Assembly (NCBI GenBank): GCA_031279155.1
Contig: JAITJB010000330.1
Span: 1-5,149, forward strand
DNA length: 5,149 bases
Direction of reading: 5' to 3'
From: Deltaproteobacteria bacterium
Lineage (GTDB): Bacteria > Desulfobacterota > Desulfarculia > Adiutricales > Adiutricaceae
Shown here: in pieces, positions 1 to 5,149 of the stretch
How positions within the stretch are numbered: position 1 is the stretch's first letter
How the letters are laid out: every line of letters begins with the position of its first letter
Notes under the pieces: generated by a model
What the model saw: the letters and a program-made list of their open reading frames with translations, nothing else
Told to the model about the DNA's origin: nothing
Databases searched by the model: none
Made by a program: the position numbers and the translations under genes

Positions 1-73
1 TTCAACGGTTTATGTCGCTCCGATTTGGCTTTCGAGATTATCTTGGACAGCTGTGAAGACAATAGTATATTAG

Positions 74-78
74 AGGAG
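74..78 (+). promoter_or_regulatory. Ribosome-binding site of hcp
   Basis: AGGAG lies 7 bases before the ATG at 86, a good Shine-Dalgarno match at normal spacing. It fixes the Hcp start, which also agrees with the usual Hcp N-terminus (Met, short polar stretch, then the first beta strand). Confidence 0.85.
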
Positions 79-85
79 AAATATC

Positions 86-607
86 ATGCCTGTTCCAGCT
101 TACCTTAGCATCACTGGCGAGCGCCAAGGCTTAATCACCCAAGGTAACTTTACCGAAGCCTCCGTTGGCAACATCTACCAAGAGGGGCACGAGGACGAGA
201 CTTTGGTTGAGGCCTTCGAGCATCAGATCGTCTTGCCACGCGATCCGCAGTCCGGTCAGCCCACTGGCCAGCGCATCCACAAACCCCTAAAGATCACTAA
301 AGTTATCGATAAGTCATCGCCCCTCCTGTTTAGGGCCCTGACCAGCGGGGAGCGCCTGCCAGAGGTGACCTTAAAGTTTTATCGAACCTCAGCTTCGGGC
401 ACGATGGAGCATTATTTTACCATTCAGCTGGAAGACGCCATTATCGTTGACATCACTAGCTACATGCCCAACTGCCAAGATCCTTCAATGGCCCATTTTA
501 CCCACTTAGAAGACGTCTACATGACCTACCGCAAGATCATCAAGACTCACGAGGTGGCCAGCACTTCTGAAAGCGATGACTGGAGGACTCAGTCTAATGC
601 GATTTAA
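86..607 (+). CDS. hcp: Hcp, T6SS tube protein (TssD)
   Basis: Hcp forms hexameric rings that stack into the inner tube of the T6SS and is expelled with VgrG on sheath contraction. Its lumen can also carry small effectors. The 173-residue product has the normal family length and family landmarks in order: the N-terminal strand PAYLSITG, the loop GNIYQEGHEDE near residues 28-38, PRDPQSGQPTGQRIHKP near 51-67, the block DKSSPLLFRALTSGERLPE near 75-93, the LEDAIIVDI strand near 115-123, and the C-terminal HFTHLEDVYMTYRKI with a closing SDDW. This combination is typical of Hcp from proteobacterial T6SS loci of the E. coli Hcp1 kind. The gene looks intact, with no C-terminal effector extension: it stops soon after the SDDW block. 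The family call rests on recognising the motifs, not on a search. No signal peptide is seen, as expected for a cytoplasmic T6SS substrate. Confidence 0.97.
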   Translation: MPVPAYLSITGERQGLITQGNFTEASVGNIYQEGHEDETLVEAFEHQIVLPRDPQSGQPTGQRIHKPLKITKVIDKSSPLLFRALTSGERLPEVTLKFYRTSASGTMEHYFTIQLEDAIIVDITSYMPNCQDPSMAHFTHLEDVYMTYRKIIKTHEVASTSESDDWRTQSNAI

Positions 608-624
608 TTTTACTCTATTATTTC

Positions 625-677
625 TGGCTCCCAAGGTGACTCAAAAGTTGGCTCACAAGCTGGTCCCAAGGTGACTC
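625..677 (+). repeat. Short direct repeats in the hcp downstream spacer
   Basis: TCCCAAGGTGACTC occurs twice without mismatch, at 629-642 and 664-677, each preceded by TGG (625 and 661). A partial third unit, TGGCTCACAAG, starts at 649. Starts at 625, 649 and 661 are separated by 24 and 12 bases. The 166-base spacer (608-773) otherwise shows no convincing gene. Reading on past the hcp stop in the same frame stays open for 38 codons to 722-724, but it has no start codon or ribosome-binding site of its own. The repeats could be remnants of local duplication or binding sites; the sequence does not decide. Confidence 0.6.
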
Positions 678-727
678 CGGTGATTTGGCTGTCGCGGAAA
701 TGTTACTCGCCGGAAATAGGGTAAAAC

Positions 728-757
728 TTACCAAAAAACTGGCTAATAGATTATTAA
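728..757 (+). promoter_or_regulatory. Possible weak promoter for the beta-helix gene
   Basis: TTACCA at 728-733 and TATTAA at 752-757 are each about four of six matches to the sigma70 -35 and -10 consensus, with an 18-base spacer. This would put the transcript start only about 10 bases before the ATG at 774. The surrounding DNA is very AT-rich, so such matches arise easily by chance. It is listed because the 166-base gap after hcp makes a separate promoter plausible. Confidence 0.22.
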
Positions 758-773
758 ATTTAATTAAGTCTTC

Positions 774-1979
774 ATGGATATGTTAATTATGGCTTTATTT
801 AAAGATGTCTTATACGGAAAAACAGTAACAGCTGAAGAAATTATGAGAGATCCAAGGATCTTAGACGGTCGGACAGTTACGGGAGATATGGAAGAAAAAC
901 TAAGCTTAAATAATATTTCAATTAATAAAGCTACTTTAGTTAATTTTAAAGCTAAAAGATCTTATCTTAAAAATGTAACATTTAACGATTGTACATTTCT
1001 TAAGGTTGATTTTAAATACAGCGAATTAGAAGATGTTACATTTAATAAAGGTTCTATGGGATACCAAGGTGACTACGAGGATAAAGATAATCTGACTAAC
1101 TTTGAGTTTTCTACTTTTAGAGGACAAATAATATTTAATAATGTTAAAATAAATATGGCATATATACAAAGCGTCGGAAGCAAAGATTCTAAATGTAAAG
1201 TTTTATTTAAAGACATGAGGGAAATAAATAATAGAGACAGGTTTTCTACCATTCATGGTTATGGCATCGATCTTAGAGTAGACAACTGCGCACGAGAAGG
1301 GGATATTTTTGGTATTTTAGATGAAAATTCTACAGTATATGCTACTAATAGTACTTTTATCGGTTCTGGGTTTACGGGTATTCTGACTAATGTTATTTAT
1401 ATTGAAAATTGTGAGTTACTTAATGGAGCTACTGGCGGAGCTCCGATAACGCTGGTCATAAAAGATTCGACGGTTTCTGGAGCCTTATTAGGTAAATATA
1501 GTGAAAAAGCGTATTTAATTAATAATAAGTATCCGAAAACTGAAAACGGCTTAACCAGTGTAGTCGGTCACCCGGGGGTTGAGACTTTTATTGACGGCCA
1601 GGGCGTTAAAAATGCCCGAATGAATATTCTGTCCGGCCAGGTGACCATCCGCGACCTGGAATTAGTCAACCCCAAGATTAGTAAGGTCTTTGACTATCAA
1701 GTTAAGACACTAAATCTTAAAAACGTCATCTTAAGGGGGCCGGATTTTGAAAGACTTCAATTACAATCCGGTATGTGGGAGAACGTGGAGATCTATCCGC
1801 CGGCCAGGGTTCCCGATACCGTATTTGAAAATTTAAGGGTTTTTAACGTGACCTTCCCTGAGGGCAAACCCTGGGTAGAGGCCACGGCTAATAGCCAAGT
1901 TAGACTTATTGAGAGCTCCAGCCCCTTTGATTGGCCGGAAATAACCGTGCCCAGCCCCAAGGACCTTAACCTAGAATAA
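774..1979 (+). CDS. Pentapeptide/beta-helix repeat protein, T6SS-associated, function unknown
   Basis: I do not recognise this 401-residue protein. Hydrophobic residues recur every five positions at L65, F70, F75, F80, L85 and F90, and again at F110, F115 and I120. This is the spacing of pentapeptide-repeat quadrilateral beta helices. Residues of about 120-360 continue as short strands rich in N, T, V and I (such as NSTVYATNSTFIGSG and LNLKNVILRG), suggesting a longer irregular beta helix. No signal peptide or membrane segment is evident. The start is uncertain: ATGs at 774, 780 and 789 are all in frame and none has a clear Shine-Dalgarno; starting at 789 would give MALFKDVLYGK. The gene ends 27 bases before the metallophosphoesterase gene, so the two are probably co-transcribed. 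Counted 60-base lines give about 22-32% GC up to about 1555 and about 45-53% after it, so the gene looks mosaic. Between hcp and vgrG it could be an effector, an adaptor/chaperone or an immunity protein. The repeats support a binding scaffold; no catalytic motif is visible. Confidence 0.85.
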   Translation: MDMLIMALFKDVLYGKTVTAEEIMRDPRILDGRTVTGDMEEKLSLNNISINKATLVNFKAKRSYLKNVTFNDCTFLKVDFKYSELEDVTFNKGSMGYQGDYEDKDNLTNFEFSTFRGQIIFNNVKINMAYIQSVGSKDSKCKVLFKDMREINNRDRFSTIHGYGIDLRVDNCAREGDIFGILDENSTVYATNSTFIGSGFTGILTNVIYIENCELLNGATGGAPITLVIKDSTVSGALLGKYSEKAYLINNKYPKTENGLTSVVGHPGVETFIDGQGVKNARMNILSGQVTIRDLELVNPKISKVFDYQVKTLNLKNVILRGPDFERLQLQSGMWENVEIYPPARVPDTVFENLRVFNVTFPEGKPWVEATANSQVRLIESSSPFDWPEITVPSPKDLNLE

Positions 1980-1997
1980 TATAAGTTCCGCTATTAC

Positions 1998-2001
1998 AGG
2001 A
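1998..2001 (+). promoter_or_regulatory. Ribosome-binding site of the metallophosphoesterase gene
   Basis: AGGA sits 5 bases before the ATG at 2007, a short but well-placed Shine-Dalgarno. It supports 2007 as the start and fits translation from a transcript shared with the preceding gene. Confidence 0.6.
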
Positions 2002-2006
2002 TTTTT

Positions 2007-4997
2007 ATGACCTCACCAATCGGAGACAGTAAATTTATTCTGAACTTAAAAGGAGTTAAAGGGGTAATCCTGTTTCCGGCCTTGGGCACGCCGGCCATTT
2101 TGAAGCAAGGAGACCCTCTGACCGTAATTTTGGCTGCTGACGAGTCATCATACAAGCTTTTGGAAAAAGATGGGGTTATCAAGCCAGGCCTAAGGCTCAG
2201 GATATCTTTGGCCTTAAAGTTTTATACTCAGCTTTTACTAAGACCATGGGATAGTTACGACGGTCTTTCCGATTACCATGGCTATTTACAGAGATTAAAA
2301 AACACGGCTTTAGTCCGAAATAACCTCTACGGTAGCCGAGATTCGGCCGTTAAGCGCTTTGAGGCCGGAGATTTTTACGGCTTTTATTTGGGAACTATAG
2401 ACGAAGGTTTGAACGAAGACGGCGATATTCCGGTCAATTTATACCGGCCTGGATCAATTAACCAAGAACCTTTTGGGGTTTTGCATTCTTCGGCGGCGAG
2501 CATGTACCGAGAGGCCGGCTATCGGTGGTTGTTTCAGCTGACCTTTAAGACTGATAACTTAACCCCGGTCGTTCAAAATACCGTCATGGAGCTTGTCTTT
2601 TTGTACCTCGATTGGCAATTACGAAATGAGGGTAAGGTCGTTAAAACCTTAAAGCCAGCAATGGGCTCAGATAATGAAGCATTTAGGTCAAAAAACAACA
2701 TGCTATCTGACAATCGAGAGCCTATAAGGGAGGCCGCCGATTACCTGGAAAACCCTGGTGACGAATTATTACTTGAAATTTTTGACCGAGAGGTCAACAA
2801 AGGCGACGGCAGCAGAGGCGACGAAGGCGACGATGCTAAAGAGCTAAAGGGGCTCTTAAGGCCGATAGCCAAAAATCTGGTTCCCACCCTAAAAGAATCT
2901 TCAAAAGAAATCTTTTTTTTCCGCCTGTTTAACCCGGAACCTAGAGAGTTTAATTTGAGAGAGCCCTCCCAAAACCCAAGGGACGCAGCAAAGGGTGTAC
3001 CAGGGGACGCAGCCAGGGCCCAACCAAAACGGCTCAGTTACATTTCATCGTCAGACGGGCTCTTTTTGGCTTCCAGGCATCCAGTTTATTTTACCAACAA
3101 GAATTACCTCGACATCGGGACCATCGCCGATACCCACTTTAACTCTAGACAGGCGTTATCAAAACTAGTCGCTCCTCAGATGATAGAAGGAGCTCCGATT
3201 TCGGACTCGCCCTTTTTGGGGGCCATAAGCCGCGAGGCCATTTTACCAACTCTAAGGCTCATGAAAAATCTGGGCGCCAAAAGCGACGTATTGTTGTGGT
3301 CTTACGATCTCTATGATTTCGTCAAAAGTATCAAGCCTGACGAGGTGGTTATTGCTGCCAGCGGATCTGATGCCAAAACCCCCGTCAGACGGACCTCGGA
3401 CTTATGGCGATATTTAAAGTTTAGCGATAACGTAAATTCTTATAGCCTTTATCCGGGCTATATTGACGCGGTCATGGCTTTATCGATGGTCCATAGTCAT
3501 TATAAAAATATCCAAAAACCCCTGGCCCTGGTGGCCGGCAGTCTTAAGGCTAGGGACAATCATTACGGAAATCTTAGGTTAATCAATAAATCCCGAATAA
3601 AAACTAACGCCTCTATAGCCATCGACAATAACCTGACCTTTTACGAGGCGGCCCTTTTGTTTGGTAGAGAATTCCAAGATACCTATTTACTCAATAAGCA
3701 AAATAACCTTAAGCAAAGGGCTAATTTTCCTAATGATGAAAATCTAAAGTGGTTCTACCAAACGGTTACCCCTTGGAAGGACGCCTTAATCTCAATTGGA
3801 GATCGTCAAAATCTTTTACTGTTGGGATCTGGCGGCTCTCAAGATAGCGCCCAAAGTAAGGCTACTTTGGGCGCGGGCGCGCCCCAAGCTGATAAGGCCA
3901 TCACAATCGACCAGTTATCGCTAGCTCGAGCCGCCGCCAAAAAGATAGGCGCCATAAACATAATGGCCTCCCATTTTAGCGAGGCTTCTAACGAAATAAG
4001 CGAACTAATAGAAACCAAAGAAGAGGTTAAAAAGGAGAAGATTCATTTTACTATTTGCGGCCATACTCACCGCTGTGGGGCTTATGTCCACGAAAGTCTT
4101 GGCCAGGCCGCCAATGCCGGGAGCCAATTAAGCTCTCTAGATGGCCTTAGGTCCGACAATAAGCTAGGCTTACGGTCTGTGAATCTCAAAAATAATTTTC
4201 GATCTGTTAGTTTGGTCTGTGGGTCAGCGGGCAGCTACTCTAGTCAAAACCTCGATCGGAGCCCAAATATTCAAGAGGGCGCCAATTACGATTTAGAACC
4301 CTCGCAGGGCTTACTACTAATATTTGACAATCAAAGTCAGGCTCAAAAGGTGATCTTCAAAAGGGATAGCCAAGGTAGGCAAGGTAGTTATGACATTTCG
4401 GTTAAGCCGCGTTTGGCCGTGCGCTTGGATTACCTCTGGTATGAAAGCCCCGAAGGCGGCGGCTCGCCGTTCGCAACAAAGCAAATAGGAAATAGTCGTT
4501 TTTCTACAGGGACTTCAAACCAATCTTACGATATTGTGGCCGATAATTTAGATAGTTGGTTTGTTTTTAAGATTAACCCTCGATGGGCGAGCTTTTTTTA
4601 CCCGCACGGTCATAGCGATGGCCTTGAGATACCGTTGTCAGCCTTTACCCTGTATGCCGTGCATCAGCAGGGTTTGGCCAAAACTCAGAGTCTAGGTCCG
4701 ATGGAGGTGCATGAATACAGAGAAGATCAATTTCGCCTAAACGCCAAAGGGCGGGATCTGAAAAATTTCATTAATAAATTAAATCTTTTAGATTATTATT
4801 TTGATAATTGGCTATTTTTCTTTAGTGTTGCTCTTAAAGACATAAACAACCTTAAAGAGCAATATAATATAGAGTCGCCCTGGTGTTGGCCAGTGGCGGT
4901 GGATTTCGTTAATTACCAGTACTTTAACCGTCCCTTCGGTGATAGGTGGGAATTACCGGATTTCGACAAGTTAAAGAAAATTTACGAGTATAGCTAA
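2007..4997 (+). CDS. Large calcineurin-like metallophosphoesterase, candidate T6SS effector
   Basis: This 996-residue protein holds a metallophosphoesterase core at about 365-770. Visible motifs are IADTH (metal ligands D375 and H377), ASHF (H656) and CGHTH (H686, H688), in family order, then a CGSAGSYSSQN block. The middle motifs are atypical. GDxxD is best matched by KPDEVVIAASGSD (D455) or less likely SYDLYD (D434, D437). GNHD is replaced by AGSLKARDNHYG (N518, H519). The family hydrolyses phosphomono- or diesters with two metal ions; the substrate here is unknown. About 360 residues precede the core; residues 18-50 could begin an Ig-like domain (weak guess). About 225 follow, aromatic-rich. 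Low-complexity linkers lie near 266-276, 325-340 and 607-632, the last within the core. No signal peptide or membrane segment is seen. The position just before vgrG suggests a T6SS effector carried on the spike; an adaptor or structural role cannot be excluded. Confidence 0.92.
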   Translation: MTSPIGDSKFILNLKGVKGVILFPALGTPAILKQGDPLTVILAADESSYKLLEKDGVIKPGLRLRISLALKFYTQLLLRPWDSYDGLSDYHGYLQRLKNTALVRNNLYGSRDSAVKRFEAGDFYGFYLGTIDEGLNEDGDIPVNLYRPGSINQEPFGVLHSSAASMYREAGYRWLFQLTFKTDNLTPVVQNTVMELVFLYLDWQLRNEGKVVKTLKPAMGSDNEAFRSKNNMLSDNREPIREAADYLENPGDELLLEIFDREVNKGDGSRGDEGDDAKELKGLLRPIAKNLVPTLKESSKEIFFFRLFNPEPREFNLREPSQNPRDAAKGVPGDAARAQPKRLSYISSSDGLFLASRHPVYFTNKNYLDIGTIADTHFNSRQALSKLVAPQMIEGAPISDSPFLGAISREAILPTLRLMKNLGAKSDVLLWSYDLYDFVKSIKPDEVVIAASGSDAKTPVRRTSDLWRYLKFSDNVNSYSLYPGYIDAVMALSMVHSHYKNIQKPLALVAGSLKARDNHYGNLRLINKSRIKTNASIAIDNNLTFYEAALLFGREFQDTYLLNKQNNLKQRANFPNDENLKWFYQTVTPWKDALISIGDRQNLLLLGSGGSQDSAQSKATLGAGAPQADKAITIDQLSLARAAAKKIGAINIMASHFSEASNEISELIETKEEVKKEKIHFTICGHTHRCGAYVHESLGQAANAGSQLSSLDGLRSDNKLGLRSVNLKNNFRSVSLVCGSAGSYSSQNLDRSPNIQEGANYDLEPSQGLLLIFDNQSQAQKVIFKRDSQGRQGSYDISVKPRLAVRLDYLWYESPEGGGSPFATKQIGNSRFSTGTSNQSYDIVADNLDSWFVFKINPRWASFFYPHGHSDGLEIPLSAFTLYAVHQQGLAKTQSLGPMEVHEYREDQFRLNAKGRDLKNFINKLNLLDYYFDNWLFFFSVALKDINNLKEQYNIESPWCWPVAVDFVNYQYFNRPFGDRWELPDFDKLKKIYEYS
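2801..2832 (+). repeat. AGGCGACG triplication coding a Gly/Asp linker
   Basis: AGGCGACG occurs at 2801-2808, 2816-2823 and 2825-2832. It codes the acidic, glycine-rich stretch GDGSRGDEGDD (residues 266-276), which looks like a flexible linker in the N-terminal extension. Confidence 0.6.
2980..3013 (+). repeat. In-frame 24-base duplication coding an 8-residue linker repeat
   Basis: GGGACGCAGC occurs at 2980-2989 and 3004-3013, exactly 24 bases apart. The protein shows the matching tandem RDAAKGVP (325-332) and GDAARAQP (333-340). It lies just before the metallophosphoesterase core and looks like an expanded hinge between the N-terminal extension and the catalytic domain. Confidence 0.6.
3847..3888 (+). 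repeat. Three-arm inverted repeat inside the metallophosphoesterase gene
   Basis: GCGCCCAAAGTA (3847-3858) is perfectly complementary to TACTTTGGGCGC (3863-3874) across a 4-base AGGC loop, giving a 12-bp stem. The right arm with its next base (3865-3875) can instead pair with CGCGCCCCAAG (3878-3888), with one mismatch and a tiny loop; this contains the palindrome GGGCGCGCCC (3875-3884). The cluster codes a Ser/Gly/Ala linker (residues 614-628) between catalytic motifs. No T tract follows, so it is not a standard terminator. It may be a palindromic repeat tolerated in a linker. Confidence 0.8.
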
Positions 4998-5019
4998 AAA
5001 CAAGAAAATTTTGTTTAAC

Positions 5020-5026
5020 GGAGGGG
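5020..5026 (+). promoter_or_regulatory. Ribosome-binding site of vgrG
   Basis: GGAGGGG is a strong Shine-Dalgarno, ending 4 bases before the ATG at 5031, with its GGAGG core 6 bases away. It supports 5031 as the vgrG start. The 33-base gap after the metallophosphoesterase gene holds no convincing terminator, consistent with one transcript. Confidence 0.85.
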
Positions 5027-5030
5027 TCCT

Positions 5031-5149
5031 ATGGTCGCTTTACCGGCCAATCAGAATTGGTTTGAGATCGAGATAGAAGGCGGGCCTCAGTTCGGGGTCT
5101 ACGGCTTTAAGGGCTATGAGAGATTAAACGAGCCCTTTGAGTTTGAGGT
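5031..5149 (+). CDS. vgrG: VgrG spike protein (TssI), N-terminal fragment cut by the window edge
   Basis: VgrG is the trimeric T6SS spike that caps the Hcp tube and carries effectors bound directly, through adaptors or as C-terminal fusions. Only the first 39 codons are present. They include NWFEIEIEGG and then FGVYGFKGYERLNEPFEFE, which matches the conserved start of VgrG (a strand, then 'F-x-V-x-x-F-x-G-x-E-x-L-x-x-PFxFxV', the gp44/gpD-like domain). The gene continues beyond 5149, so its length and any C-terminal effector domain cannot be seen. Its place right after the metallophosphoesterase gene suggests that protein is matched to this spike. Confidence 0.9.
   Translation, partial: MVALPANQNWFEIEIEGGPQFGVYGFKGYERLNEPFEFE

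Noticed and set aside
43..71. TTGGAC and TATATT with a 17-base spacer just upstream of hcp, a near-textbook sigma70 promoter.
   Set aside because: The transcript would begin at about 78, removing the AGGAG at 74-78 that clearly serves hcp. The fit is probably chance or serves no visible gene.
1..108. 3' end of an upstream gene.
   Set aside because: All three forward frames are open from the window edge (stops at 54-56, 71-73 and 106-108), and none of the short peptides matches a T6SS protein I recognise, so no frame can be chosen.
676..714. Possible terminator hairpin after hcp: TCCGGTGA (676-683) with TCGCCGGA (707-714).
   Set aside because: The stem needs a G-T pair, the loop is 23 bases, and no T tract follows.
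608..724. Continuation of hcp by readthrough, adding 38 residues (in-frame stop at 722-724).
   Set aside because: Hcp is already full length with its normal SDDW-containing end, and the extra stretch is explained by direct repeats rather than a domain.
1994..2182. Minus-strand 62-codon open frame opposite the start of the metallophosphoesterase gene.
   Set aside because: It lies almost wholly antisense to a well-supported gene, and the encoded peptide resembles nothing I recognise.
4998..5016. AAACAA and TTGTTT inverted repeat between the metallophosphoesterase gene and vgrG.
   Set aside because: A six-base AT-only stem is too weak for a terminator and is expected by chance in such sequence.

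Overview
The window is an effector ('cargo') module of a type VI secretion system (T6SS) from a Gram-negative bacterium. The two ends identify it: a complete Hcp tube-protein gene (86-607) and the 5' end of a VgrG spike gene (5031 onward, cut by the window edge). Hcp is of the type common in Pseudomonadota. That does not settle the phylum, because such modules move between proteobacterial and Desulfobacterota-like lineages. Most of the window is moderate in GC (roughly 45-50% in the lines I counted), with one clear AT-rich block.

Layout, all on the + strand: (1) 1-85, a short upstream piece with the hcp ribosome-binding site. (2) hcp, 86-607. (3) A 166-base spacer with short direct repeats and no good gene. 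(4) A 401-residue protein of unknown function (774-1979), with pentapeptide-type and then irregular beta-helix-like repeats. Its first two thirds are very AT-rich and its last third is not. (5) A 996-residue protein (2007-4997) with a calcineurin-like metallophosphoesterase core between two long uncharacterised extensions, 27 bases after the previous gene. (6) vgrG, 33 bases further on.

Reading: genes 4-6 are tightly spaced and probably co-transcribed. Two unrecognised proteins between hcp and vgrG is the usual position for effectors, adaptors and immunity proteins loaded on the tube or spike. My main candidate for something undescribed is the large metallophosphoesterase as a T6SS effector, with the beta-helix protein as its partner (adaptor, immunity protein or second cargo). 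The metallophosphoesterase has clear first and last metal-binding motifs (ADTH, SHF, GHTH), but its middle motifs are not canonical, so activity cannot be taken for granted. Smaller features of note are a strong three-arm inverted-repeat cluster inside its coding sequence, a T8 tract at which slippage would truncate the protein before its catalytic core, and the sharp composition break inside the beta-helix gene.
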